8,750 bases of DNA from Prevotella sp. UBA7782 (GTDB lineage Bacteria > Bacteroidota > Bacteroidia > Bacteroidales > Bacteroidaceae), in contig DLDC01000005.1 in the NCBI GenBank assembly GCA_002480935.1, positions 1,064 to 9,813 of the forward strand, given 5' to 3'. Below, piece by piece: positions 1-7,892 of this stretch. The translations under genes and the position numbers were made by a program. The notes under the pieces are model-generated. The model made no database searches. It was not told where the DNA came from and was given only the letters and a program-made list of their open reading frames with translations. Numbering within the stretch: the stretch's first letter is position 1; each line of letters begins with the position of its first letter.

Positions 1-1598
1 TCGCCGGCAAACTCAAAGCCACGCTCGTCTATAATGGCCTCATAGAGCGAACCTTCCTTCTGAATGAAAGCGTCGGTGTTGGCCTTTGCGGCTGAGCCGA
101 AGGCTCTGTCGCGTATCAACTCAAGATATTTCTTGGCCTCACCCTCGTCACCTGTCACGGCGCAAGCTTCTGCATAGCCCAGATAAATCTCAGAAAGACG
201 CATGTAAGGACCGTTTACGCCAGAGCGGCGTTGGCCTTTATAAACTGTGCCAAGGCGGTTCTCGTCCCACTTGTTGCAGCTCAGGCCGCCACCATTTGAC
301 TTAGAGTTGGGCACGAAAGGTATGAGCTTCTCGTAGCCCTTGCCGTCGCTGCCGGTGCAAGTGATGGCTACATCACGGCGTTTGTCGTTAGGATCGAACA
401 TGCCATAGTAGAAAGCGGGGTTGATTCGGCCCTGTCCGTAGTCCTTGCAAGGGTAGCTGTTGGTTGAACCACCGTTAGACGGGCGTCCCAAAGCATAGGT
501 ACGTGTGTCGCTGTCTATGCCCTGTTGCTCAGGATATTCGTATATTGACTCGTCGGCATAGCCGTTGTCGTCGTCCATCATCTGCTGGAAGAAGTACTGA
601 TAAGGGTTATCAAACATCTGTCCTGCCTTCGTTTTTGCACGTGGATCGGTGGCATGGAACACGGCAGTACCGGGTTCGTCGATGGCCTTCTTGAAGTAAG
701 TCTTAGCCAACTCTATATATTTCTTCCAGTCGCTTCGACGGCCGTAGGTGGCACCATTGTTGTCATGGAAGCCTGGGAAACGCTCTATGCTGACCTGCTG
801 ACCCTCACCGTTCATCGGGGTTATGTCGTTGCGGCGTGTCTGGTAGCCGCCTGCTTCAAGGGCGATACGTCCAATCAGTCCGTCTACATAGGTCTTGGAG
901 AAGTAGTTCTTTGCCGTAGAGGCGAAGTCAGGAGCCTTTCCCAAAGGGTACATCAGAGGTTCTACCTTCTGCAATTCGGCCAGAATGACATCGTAGATGG
1001 AGTCGCGAGAGGCCAATCCTTGCGATGCCTTGCCGAATTCATTTTGGAATGGCACGTCGCCAAAGTACTTAATAAGTTCTCTATAGGCTGTTGCGCGCAT
1101 GGCAACTGCCTCTCCGTAGAGCTGGCTCATGGCTGTTGGAGCAGTTTGCTTCATCATGGCTGCATAGCCACTCGACTTCTCTATGGCCGTAGCCACGGCA
1201 TTGGCCTTGCCTATGAGTGAGTATAGGTAAGCATAACTGCCTGAGTCTCCTTCCTTCATATATGACAGAAGGCCGTAGCTACCTGCGTAAGTTCCGTTCT
1301 GATAGAACGTTTCCGGATAGTGCCTGCCGGGCTGGTTGGAGAACTTCTCGGGGTGACGCATGATGTCAGAGCCTGCTATGTCAGACGCATAAAACAGTCC
1401 GTCACCGAACACGTGTGAGCCTGCTGTCTGTCTCCACTGCTCGTAAACGCCGTCCATGGCAGCGCGTGCGGTTACCGTATTGGAGAAGACAAAGTCGCCA
1501 TCGACAACAGACTTAGACCCTGTGTCAAGGTAGTCGCTGCATGAACCCAAGCCTAAGAGTCCTGCCGCACATACCGATAATAATATATACTTTTTCAT
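1..1598 (-). CDS. SusD/RagB-family outer-membrane nutrient-binding lipoprotein (C-terminus cut by window edge)
   Basis: Surface lipoprotein that, in this family, caps the SusC barrel and helps capture a glycan or other large nutrient. The ATG at 1596-1598 opens a frame that stays open to the window edge, giving 532 codons. The N-terminus is a lipoprotein signal: MKKYILLSVCAAG, then lipobox LGSC with Cys20 as the predicted lipidation site, followed by SDYLD, a common SusD beginning. Residues 162-184 (GEAVAMRATAYRELIKYFGD and on to VPF) are the conserved TPR-like helix of the N-terminal SusD domain. Residues 465-478 (YMRLSEIYLGYAEA) and the final ERGFEFAG (525-532) match the C-terminal RagB/SusD domain, so roughly the last tens of residues are missing. 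It starts 17 nt after the SusC stop and is almost certainly cotranscribed with it. No Shine-Dalgarno is seen; the leader is A-rich. The family call is very secure; the ligand is unknown. Confidence 0.96.
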   Translation of the reverse strand, partial: MKKYILLSVCAAGLLGLGSCSDYLDTGSKSVVDGDFVFSNTVTARAAMDGVYEQWRQTAGSHVFGDGLFYASDIAGSDIMRHPEKFSNQPGRHYPETFYQNGTYAGSYGLLSYMKEGDSGSYAYLYSLIGKANAVATAIEKSSGYAAMMKQTAPTAMSQLYGEAVAMRATAYRELIKYFGDVPFQNEFGKASQGLASRDSIYDVILAELQKVEPLMYPLGKAPDFASTAKNYFSKTYVDGLIGRIALEAGGYQTRRNDITPMNGEGQQVSIERFPGFHDNNGATYGRRSDWKKYIELAKTYFKKAIDEPGTAVFHATDPRAKTKAGQMFDNPYQYFFQQMMDDDNGYADESIYEYPEQQGIDSDTRTYALGRPSNGGSTNSYPCKDYGQGRINPAFYYGMFDPNDKRRDVAITCTGSDGKGYEKLIPFVPNSKSNGGGLSCNKWDENRLGTVYKGQRRSGVNGPYMRLSEIYLGYAEACAVTGDEGEAKKYLELIRDRAFGSAAKANTDAFIQKEGSLYEAIIDERGFEFAG

Positions 1599-1615
1599 AT
1601 TACGTTTGCTTTGTT

Positions 1616-4600
1616 TTAGAATGTTACATTAAGTCCGAACGTATAGGCGCGTGAGCGCGGGTATGACTGATAGTCATAGTTAGGCGTTGGGAAGCTGCCT
1701 GATGATTGCGGAGCTGTGTTAACCGATGGGTCTAGGCCGCTATAGCCTGCTATGGTGAAGAGGTTAGAGCCTGTGAAGTAGATGCGCAGGTTGGATATGC
1801 CTACCTTCTTGGTCCAAATCTTAGGCAGGGTGTAGCCTAGTGTGAGCGTTTGCAGGCGCAGGTATGAGGCACCCTCGATGAAGTCGGAATTTACAAGTCC
1901 GTACTCGCAGTAAGCCAAAGGATATTTTGCGTTGGCGTTAAGCATGTCTAGTTCGTCGGGAGTAGTTACCGCAACGAGGTCGCCGTCGCTGTTAACGTCG
2001 TATATTTTGTAGGTCTGAGCCACCTCAGCAAGGCGGTTGGCACCCAGCATATTATCCTTATTGCCCATCATGTCGTGCATAACGTTGGCGTTATAGATAT
2101 GTCCTCCGAGCTGGTAAACGAAGCCCATGGAGAAGTCGATGGCCTTATAGTTGCCGGCAATGTTGAAGCCACCGGTGTGCATGGCCTGTGTCTCAGCGAG
2201 CTCGGTGGCATCTTTTGAGTCTATGACACCATCCTCGTTTACATCCTTAAATTTCACCATTCCCGGGAAAGCAGTCTGTCCGCTGGCCAGTTTGAAGTTA
2301 CTTCCGCCGGCGTAGTTAACGATTTCCTTAGTGTCGGGAACGCCTTGTTTCAGCGTCCAAACACCATTTTCATAGTTGAAGTCGCTGGTCTTATAGTAGC
2401 CGTCAGACTTGAAACCTTGGATAAGGCCCACGGGGCTGCCCTCGCGGATGATGTAGTCATAGTATGGCTTGCGCATGGTTGAGCCCCAGCCTGTGGCAAC
2501 ATCGGTGTTCACACCGTCGGTGAGGTCGTCTACGTTGTTGCGGTTGTAGTTGTAAGTGAGGCCGAAGCGCAGGTTGAAGTTCTTGCTCTGCACGGCAAAG
2601 TAGTTCAATGACAGCTCTACACCCTTGTTGGATGTCTTGCCTACATTCTGATATTGATAGCTGTAACCGGTCGATGGGTCAACTGGAACCTTCATGAGCA
2701 GGTCGCTCGTAGTATTCCAGTAGCCTTCGATAGAGCCGTTGAGCTTACCGTTCCAAAGTCCGAAGTCGATACCCAAGTTGCGTGATGTGGTGGTCTCCCA
2801 CTTCAGATCGGGGTTTGGCATCATGTCACCTGGCACATAGATGGTCTTCACAACACCGTCTATGGTCTTCGACTTGGTGGTCCAAGTTTCCTTCCACAGC
2901 GACGGGTCGATGTTGTCGGCACCTGATGTACCGATAGAAAGGCGGAGTTTCAAGTTGCTCAACCAGTCTTTGGTACCGGCCATAAAGGGCTCGTCAGAGA
3001 TGCGCCATGCAGCGGCAAATGCCGGGAAGTAGCCCCAGTGATGGTTGGTGGCGAACTTTGAAGAGCCGTCGGCGCGCATCGTAGCCGTGAACAAATAGCG
3101 GCTCAGAAGCGAGTAGTTGATACGTCCGAACCATGATTCGGTATGTGTAGGTGTGCCGATAGTGTTGTTGAACTCGTCCTTTCCAAGTGACTTGTCGGTG
3201 TTGCGCATGTTGGCGAAGGCGTAGCTCATATCCCACTCTGATGGGTAGCCGGAGCCGTAGATAATGCTGCTATTGCTCTTAGAAGCCAACACCTCGTTGC
3301 CGGCCATCACATCCAGCTTGTTGGCCTTACCCAGTCCGGGTATCTGATAGTTCACGGTTGTGGTCCAACGCACGTTGTAGCCGTTGCCCTTGGTGAGCTT
3401 TGCCGTGGAGTAAGTGTTCTCCAGTCCGGCGTCCCAGCCGTCGGTTTCGCTCCAATTGCGGGCAAGTGTAAGTTCTGTTCTGCCCACGAGACCCTTGATG
3501 GGCGTCCAGGTCAAGCCAGCGTTGGCACGTATGCGGTAGTGGTTTACCACCTTGTCGTAGTTGTTGATCAATGCCACTGGGTTTAGGGCCTCCTCAACAT
3601 AGTTGCTGCCCTGGCCGAAGTCGGCGGGGTCGGGGTTCTCTCCCAGCGGATTGTCTATAGGCTTGTAGCTGTAAACAGACGTGGCGTAGCCGAATCTATC
3701 GCCGCGGAAGCGAGTCTCTGAATAGCGCAGGTCGAGGTCGAGTTTCAGCTTGCTGTTCAGGTCTTGTGTGAACTTGAAATTGCCGCTCCATCTTCTGAAG
3801 CCTGTGTTCAGGCGCGCGCCGTTGTCGTTCATGTAGTTTACGCTGGCATAATAAGTGTTGTGCTCAGAGCCACCCGAAACGCTCAGGTCGTGGTTCCATG
3901 CGTGTGAGCTCTTCAAGATGTCGTTCATCCAGTTGTGAACACCCATGTTCTTATAGTCGTTGAGGTGGTTGCCATACTTCGAACCGAGGCCGAAATACTT
4001 GGCCACACCATCACCGTAGCTGGAGCCGTAGGCCGTGGCATACTCCCATGTCCACAGCACATAGTCGTAAGCATCCATAACATCGAGGTTGTCGGGCTTC
4101 TCCTTGGCCTGATAATACATGTTGTACCTCACTGTGGCTTTGCCCTTCGAACCCGACTTTGTGGTGATGAGGATAACGCCATTGGCACCGCGCGCACCGT
4201 AGATGGCCGTTGATGCGGCGTCTTTGAGCACGTCGATGCTCTTGATGTTGTCGGCGGGAATGTCGTCGATGCTGCTCACCTGAATACCGTCTACTACGTA
4301 TAGAGGCTCGTTGCTCTGCGTAATAGAGCCACCTCCACGCACGCGGATGTTGACGGTTGCGCCCGGACGGCCATCCTGAGAGATGACGTTAACGCCCGGC
4401 AGCTGGCCTTGCAGGGCCTCGGCCACGTTGGCCACAGGGTTCTTTTCCAGCTGGTCGCCGGTTACGGAAGCCACGGCTCCTGTCAGGTCGCGGCGCTTCA
4501 TGGTGCCGTAACCAATGACAACCACCTCGTCGAGCGACTTGTCTGACGACTTCATGGTGAGGTCGATTCTCTTTCTGTTGCCCACTGCAATCTCCTGATC

Positions 4601-4834
4601 TTGGTAACCAATGTAAGATACCTTGATTTTCTGGTTAGGCTTTGCATTGGGGATGGTGTAGTTACCATCAATATCGGTCACTGCCACAGGCTTGCCGTCT
4701 AACATGATGGTCACGCCGATGAGGGGGTCACCTGTAGCATCTTTCACTGTGCCTGATATGCCTTGGGCATAAACGCCTGTGCACGATAGACCCAGTATTA
4801 ACGCTAATGTAGCTTTTCTAAATCTTTTTTGCAT
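1616..4834 (-). CDS. SusC/RagA-family TonB-linked outer-membrane transporter
   Basis: Outer-membrane beta-barrel that imports a bulky nutrient bound by its SusD partner, powered through TonB. It is complete at 1072 aa, normal for SusC. A signal peptide ends near VYA-Q (cleavage after Ala23). Residues 25-95 form the carboxypeptidase-regulatory-like domain found at SusC N-termini. Residues 101-121 carry the SusC signature (LDEVVVIGYG, then LTGAV). The plug follows, with LQGQLPGV (141-148), IRVRGGGS (163-170), PLYVVDGI (177-184) and a conserved stretch ending GVILITTKSG (219-228). The rest is barrel, including an EF-hand-like Asp/Asn loop (D864, N866, D868, D872) and the C-terminal blocks RIYFTGSNLFT (1017-1027) and a final Phe1072. 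There is no STN domain before the regulatory-like domain, so direct signalling to a FecR-type anti-sigma factor is unlikely. A predicted promoter lies about 70 nt upstream, and the susD-like gene follows after 17 nt. Substrate not predictable. Confidence 0.98.
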   Translation of the reverse strand: MQKRFRKATLALILGLSCTGVYAQGISGTVKDATGDPLIGVTIMLDGKPVAVTDIDGNYTIPNAKPNQKIKVSYIGYQDQEIAVGNRKRIDLTMKSSDKSLDEVVVIGYGTMKRRDLTGAVASVTGDQLEKNPVANVAEALQGQLPGVNVISQDGRPGATVNIRVRGGGSITQSNEPLYVVDGIQVSSIDDIPADNIKSIDVLKDAASTAIYGARGANGVILITTKSGSKGKATVRYNMYYQAKEKPDNLDVMDAYDYVLWTWEYATAYGSSYGDGVAKYFGLGSKYGNHLNDYKNMGVHNWMNDILKSSHAWNHDLSVSGGSEHNTYYASVNYMNDNGARLNTGFRRWSGNFKFTQDLNSKLKLDLDLRYSETRFRGDRFGYATSVYSYKPIDNPLGENPDPADFGQGSNYVEEALNPVALINNYDKVVNHYRIRANAGLTWTPIKGLVGRTELTLARNWSETDGWDAGLENTYSTAKLTKGNGYNVRWTTTVNYQIPGLGKANKLDVMAGNEVLASKSNSSIIYGSGYPSEWDMSYAFANMRNTDKSLGKDEFNNTIGTPTHTESWFGRINYSLLSRYLFTATMRADGSSKFATNHHWGYFPAFAAAWRISDEPFMAGTKDWLSNLKLRLSIGTSGADNIDPSLWKETWTTKSKTIDGVVKTIYVPGDMMPNPDLKWETTTSRNLGIDFGLWNGKLNGSIEGYWNTTSDLLMKVPVDPSTGYSYQYQNVGKTSNKGVELSLNYFAVQSKNFNLRFGLTYNYNRNNVDDLTDGVNTDVATGWGSTMRKPYYDYIIREGSPVGLIQGFKSDGYYKTSDFNYENGVWTLKQGVPDTKEIVNYAGGSNFKLASGQTAFPGMVKFKDVNEDGVIDSKDATELAETQAMHTGGFNIAGNYKAIDFSMGFVYQLGGHIYNANVMHDMMGNKDNMLGANRLAEVAQTYKIYDVNSDGDLVAVTTPDELDMLNANAKYPLAYCEYGLVNSDFIEGASYLRLQTLTLGYTLPKIWTKKVGISNLRIYFTGSNLFTIAGYSGLDPSVNTAPQSSGSFPTPNYDYQSYPRSRAYTFGLNVTF

Positions 4835-4905
4835 GATGACTTGATTTAGGTGTATAATTAATAAAATTAGTTGCAGTTTGTCATTACATCTTTATTTGTA
4901 TTAGG

Positions 4906-4937
4906 CAAAGTTAGTCTATCATTTTGAGATATGCAAG
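4906..4937 (-). promoter_or_regulatory. Predicted Bacteroidota-type promoter for the susC-susD unit
   Basis: On the minus strand TAACTTTG (4913-4906) matches the Bacteroidota -7 consensus TAnnTTTG at every fixed base. A CTTG (4937-4934) sits 20 nt upstream, one base off the -33 element TTTG, and the spacing is right for the major sigma factor of this phylum. The start of transcription would fall near 4899, giving a leader of about 65 nt before the ATG at 4834. Surrounding sequence is AT-rich and no second site fits as well. The match is seen directly; promoter activity is inferred. Confidence 0.6.
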
Positions 4938-5055
4938 CAATATTTTCTTATTTCTTTATTTGTTTACAAAAATTAACTAAGTTGTATATTACAAGTTCTC
5001 TTTGCTTAACGTCAAAAAGGCTTTTTATGTAGTTATGATTAGCTTTTCTATTGGT

Positions 5056-5072
5056 TTAAAGTGCCGGTTTGG
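5056..5072. repeat. Lone degenerate copy of the 22-bp-spaced repeat core
   Basis: The sequence TTAAAGTGCCGGTTTGG shares AAAGTGCC and the T-rich right arm with units 2 and 3 of the cluster at 5165-5252. It starts 109 bp from the first unit, close to but not exactly five 22-bp periods. It may be the remnant of a longer array or an independent copy. The eight-base identity is real but short, so chance is possible. Confidence 0.35.
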
Positions 5073-5164
5073 TGGTCTGAATGTTAGTTGACTGATGCGC
5101 CGGAAGGCGTAGTGTTATAATCTTTTCAGGTCTTGTAAAAGACAGTATGGGTGGGGGCTAGTTT

Positions 5165-5252
5165 CAAAAGTGGCCTTTTGGCATTGCGAAAGTGCCTGTT
5201 TTGTGTTGTAAAAGTGCCTATTTTGATGTACAAGAAAGGCATTCTTGAAAAA
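5165..5252. repeat. Four near-palindromic units with exact 22-bp period
   Basis: Four related units begin at 5165, 5187, 5209 and 5231, each 22 bp after the last. Their cores are CAAAAGTGGCCTTTTG, CGAAAGTGCCTGTTTTG, TAAAAGTGCCTATTTTG and CAAGAAAGGCATTCTTG. Each has an A-rich left arm, a GTGCC/GGC-like centre and a T-rich right arm; units 1 and 4 are inverted repeats with six-base arms (CAAAAG/CTTTTG and CAAGAA/TTCTTG). Linkers of 5 or 6 nt differ between units. The last unit touches the T-tract of the atp terminator. From general familiarity, similar A-rich/T-rich elements occur between genes in Prevotella genomes, but I cannot confirm family membership here. Possible roles are a dispersed intergenic repeat, a protein-binding array or transcript-end structure. 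Confidence 0.6.
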
Positions 5253-5292
5253 CAAAAAAAGGAGGAGCGGCTCGCTGGCTGTTCCTCCCTCT
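5248..5292 (-). terminator. Intrinsic terminator of the ATP synthase operon
   Basis: Read on the minus strand, GGAGGA (5288-5283) pairs with TCCTCC (5266-5261), and the right arm runs directly into TTTTTTTG and a further T-run. The stem can grow outward by weaker A-T and G-T pairs into the T-tract, and some inner pairs (G5279/C5270, C5278/G5271) form across mismatches. It lies 19 nt after the atpG stop, as expected for the end of the operon. On the plus strand the same repeat forms a longer G-U-containing stem but lacks a good T-tract, so the terminator faces leftward transcription. Confidence 0.85.
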
Positions 5293-5311
5293 TTATAAAC
5301 TAATTGTAAGA

Positions 5312-6283
5312 CTAATTGTTGACTGACCCGCTGACAATATCAAGCAGCTCGTTTGTAATGGCTTGCTGCCTGCTCTTGTTATATTGCAAGTTGAGATCCT
5401 TGAGCAGTTCGTCGGCATTGTCGGTAGCCGTTTGCATGGCAACCATTCTTGCGGCGTGCTCAGAGGCAACGCTGTCTAGCAGGGCTGTATACACTTTAAG
5501 GTGCAGTTCCTTAGGTATAAGCTCGCGTAGCACGGTTTCAAGGTCGGGCTCTACAATGAAGTCGTCGTTGAGTGGTTTGGCCTCAAGCCGCTTCTTTTCC
5601 TCAGCCTCGCGGCGTTTCTTCAGATAGTCTTGTGCCTTCTTCGTTGCGATGTTGGATGTAAGGTCGCGGTCGTTGTCGGTTCCTATCTCCGTAGTCACAT
5701 CAAAAGGCAGGAATACTCGGCGTTGCAGAATTTGCGAACCGGCGCTCTTGAAGTGGTGGTATATCATCTCCACCTTATCTACCTCGCCTTTAAGCCACTT
5801 TTGCCCCACCTCGATAGCTATCTTCCGGCATCCCTCAGAGTTAGGCTTATCGGCCAAGCTGGTGAAGTCGCCGGCGCTTTGCAATGCCAGCTTATCTACT
5901 TTCTCGGCCACTTTCCGTCCGATGGGGTAGATGAGAATGTCAGAATCTGTGAGTCCTTGTGCGTGATATTCTTCAATAGCCTGCAACATGAGTTTGATGA
6001 CATTGGCATTGAAGCCTCCGCACAACGAGCTGTTGGATGCGTAAACAAGCAAAGCCACCTTCTTGACGGGGCGTGCCACCTCATAAGGAGTCTCGCTTTC
6101 GGGCGACGAGGCCAGGAAAGTGAGGAGGATATGCTCCAATAACGTTTCGTAAGGGAGCATATTCTCTATTGCTGTTTGGGCATGATGCAACTTCGAGGAA
6201 GCCACCATCTTCATGGCACTCGTTATCTTACGGGTGCTGTTAACGCTGGCTATTCGTGTTTTTATTTCTTTTAAAGATGGCAT
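5312..6283 (-). CDS. atpG: ATP synthase F1 subunit gamma
   Basis: Central rotor shaft of F1, which turns inside the alpha3beta3 ring and couples ion flow through F0 to ATP synthesis or hydrolysis on the inner face of the cytoplasmic membrane. The N-terminal helix (residues 1-35: MPSLKEIKTRIASV, then KITSAMKMVASSKL) is the gamma signature. The central domain has ALLVYASNSSLCGGFN (77-92), where many gammas read SDRGLCGGFN. The C-terminal helix shows SEHAARMVAMQTATDNA (274-290), the conserved shaft segment. Length is 323 aa, longer than the roughly 290 typical of many bacteria; the excess sits at about residues 203-245 in a lysine/glutamate-rich stretch (KKRREAEEKKRLEA). The gene starts 15 nt after atpA and is the last of the operon, followed by a terminator. 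No Shine-Dalgarno is seen. Identification is secure. Confidence 0.98.
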   Translation of the reverse strand: MPSLKEIKTRIASVNSTRKITSAMKMVASSKLHHAQTAIENMLPYETLLEHILLTFLASSPESETPYEVARPVKKVALLVYASNSSLCGGFNANVIKLMLQAIEEYHAQGLTDSDILIYPIGRKVAEKVDKLALQSAGDFTSLADKPNSEGCRKIAIEVGQKWLKGEVDKVEMIYHHFKSAGSQILQRRVFLPFDVTTEIGTDNDRDLTSNIATKKAQDYLKKRREAEEKKRLEAKPLNDDFIVEPDLETVLRELIPKELHLKVYTALLDSVASEHAARMVAMQTATDNADELLKDLNLQYNKSRQQAITNELLDIVSGSVNN

Positions 6284-6298
6284 AAGCTTCTATCTACA

Positions 6299-7882
6299 TT
6301 ATTTATATTGACCGGATATGTTGGCAATAACTTCCTTGATGGTCTTTGTGGCATCGTCGGTTATCTTGCCTGAAGCCAGTGTGTCGAGCACATCCTTGTG
6401 AGATGACCTCATAGAATCGAGGAACTGGTTCTGCGCCTCGCGCACTTTGTCTACCGGAACATCATGCAGCAAACCGTGAACGCCGCAATATAGTATGGCT
6501 ATTTGCTCGCCTACAGGCATTGGGCTGTACTGTGGCTGGATGAGTAACTCATTGTTTTTGCGGCCACGGTCGAGCGTCATGGCTGTAACGGCGTCCATAT
6601 CGCTTGAGAACTTGGAGAATGCTTCCAGCTCACGATACTGTGCCATGTCTATCTTGAGGGTACCTGCCACCTTCTTCATACTCTTTATTTGGGCCGAACC
6701 ACCTACACGGCTCACCGAGATACCCACGTTAATGGCGGGGCGGAAGCCTTGGTTGAAGAGGTCGGTTTCAAGATATATCTGTCCGTCGGTAATGGAGATG
6801 ACGTTGGTAGGTATGTAAGCCGACACGTCGCCTGCCTGTGTCTCGATGATAGGCAAGGCAGTGAGCGAGCCTCCACCCTTTACATGTCCCTTCATACATT
6901 CGGGCAGATCGTTCATCTGCTCGGCCACTTCCTGCTGGTCGTTGATGCGCGCCGCACGCTCAAGCAGACGGCTGTGCAGATAGAACACATCGCCTGGATA
7001 GGCCTCACGGCCAGAAGGACGACGCAAGATAAGTGATACCTCACGGTAGGCCACGGCTTGCTTTGACAAGTCGTCGTACACCACAAGGGCAGAGAGGCCT
7101 CTGTCGCGGAAGTATTCGCCTATGGCTGCGCCGGCAAACGGTGCATAATATTGCATGGCAGCAGGGTCGGCGGCCGTTGCACTCACCACAATGGTGTAGG
7201 GCATAGCGCCGTGCTCCTTGAGTGTTTGCACGAGTGCGGCAACGGTAGATGCCTTTTGTCCGATTGCCACATAGATGCAGTAAACGGGCTTTCCGGCCTC
7301 AAAGAGGCTCTTCTGATTGATGATGGTATCAACAGCAATGGCCGTCTTACCTGTCTGTCGGTCGCCGATGATGAGCTCACGCTGGCCTCTGCCGATAGGA
7401 ATCATGGAGTCTACTGCCTTCAAACCAGTCTGCAGTGGCTCTTTCACGGGCTGTCTGTAGATCACTCCGGGTGCCTTTCTGTCTAGTGGCATCTCGAAAC
7501 TGTCTGACAGGTCGATGTCGCCCTTGCCGTCGATAGGCCTTCCCAGCGGGTCGATAACGCGTCCCAAGAAGTTGTCATTGACGCGTATGGAAGCGATACG
7601 GTGCGTACGCTTCACTTTCTGTCCTTCTTTGATGCCCACTGTAGCGCCAAGAAGCACGCAGCCCACATTGTCTTCCTCCAAGTTCATCACGATGGCCATG
7701 GTGCCGTTTTCGAACTCCAGCAACTCGTTGGCCTCAGCATTGCGCAGTCCGTATATACGGGCTACGCCGTCGCCTACGGTGAGAACCGTTCCCACCTCGT
7801 CGAACTGTTCCTCAGAGTTGATGCCTTCGAGCTCTTTCAGCAGCACTTCCGACACTTCACTTGGTTTTATTTTCTCAGACAT
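6299..7882 (-). CDS. atpA: ATP synthase F1 subunit alpha
   Basis: Non-catalytic nucleotide-binding subunit of the F1 alpha3beta3 hexamer. It is complete at 527 aa, within the usual 500-550. The N-terminal beta-barrel domain (about 28-95) is followed by the nucleotide-binding domain, with Walker A GDRQTGKT (173-180), a Walker B region ALVVYDD (265-271) and the block [16 protein letters not shown] (296-311). The ATP synthase alpha/beta signature [10 protein letters not shown] (382-391) is intact, and Arg392 right after it corresponds to the arginine that reaches into the catalytic site of beta. The C-terminal helical domain follows from about residue 400 ([16 protein letters not shown]). The segment [18 protein letters not shown] (323-340) looks typical of Bacteroidota alphas. 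The ATG at 7882 lies 10 nt after the atpH stop, behind an A-rich leader without Shine-Dalgarno. All key residues are present, so the enzyme should be functional. Confidence 0.99.
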   Translation of the reverse strand: MSEKIKPSEVSEVLLKELEGINSEEQFDEVGTVLTVGDGVARIYGLRNAEANELLEFENGTMAIVMNLEEDNVGCVLLGATVGIKEGQKVKRTHRIASIRVNDNFLGRVIDPLGRPIDGKGDIDLSDSFEMPLDRKAPGVIYRQPVKEPLQTGLKAVDSMIPIGRGQRELIIGDRQTGKTAIAVDTIINQKSLFEAGKPVYCIYVAIGQKASTVAALVQTLKEHGAMPYTIVVSATAADPAAMQYYAPFAGAAIGEYFRDRGLSALVVYDDLSKQAVAYREVSLILRRPSGREAYPGDVFYLHSRLLERAARINDQQEVAEQMNDLPECMKGHVKGGGSLTALPIIETQAGDVSAYIPTNVISITDGQIYLETDLFNQGFRPAINVGISVSRVGGSAQIKSMKKVAGTLKIDMAQYRELEAFSKFSSDMDAVTAMTLDRGRKNNELLIQPQYSPMPVGEQIAILYCGVHGLLHDVPVDKVREAQNQFLDSMRSSHKDVLDTLASGKITDDATKTIKEVIANISGQYK

Positions 7883-7892
7883 ATTTTACTTT

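Larger units (their letters stand above)
4835..5311. other. Intergenic region between the atp operon and the susC-like gene
   Basis: This 477-nt AT-rich stretch separates atpG from the susC-like gene; both are transcribed leftward. Right to left it holds the atp terminator, a 22-bp-periodic repeat cluster, a G-rich patch near 5148-5157, a small GC hairpin (about 5096-5111), a lone degenerate repeat copy (5056-5072), a short dyad AAAAAG-G-CTTTTT (5014-5026) and the predicted susC promoter. No open frame here shows a recognisable protein, and I see no tRNA or known structured RNA. The space could hold operators or a small RNA, but nothing in the sequence proves either. Confidence 0.8.

Noticed and set aside
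654..1220. Plus-strand open frame of 188 codons
   Set aside because: It lies fully inside the minus-strand susD-like gene, whose translation shows clear family motifs. The plus-strand product has no recognisable domain and low-complexity Cys/Arg-rich content typical of an antisense shadow.
4890..4963. Repeated CTTTATTTGT (4890-4899 and 4954-4963) as a plus-strand promoter or operator pair
   Set aside because: The core TTTATTTG misses the -7 consensus at the second base and has no TTTG element at the correct distance upstream; in AT-rich DNA a repeated 10-mer of this composition can arise by chance. An antisense RNA to the susC leader is therefore not supported.
5165..5252. CRISPR array
   Set aside because: The units are spaced 22 bp start to start with 5-6 nt linkers and diverged sequences; there are no spacers of CRISPR length and no cas genes.
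4835..5311. Insertion sequence, attachment site or tRNA in the spacer
   Set aside because: No transposase remnant, no long terminal inverted repeats or target duplications, and no cloverleaf-like sequence was seen.
5630..6142. Plus-strand open frame of 170 codons
   Set aside because: It is antisense to atpG, which is unmistakable on the minus strand; there is no promoter, domain or independent support.
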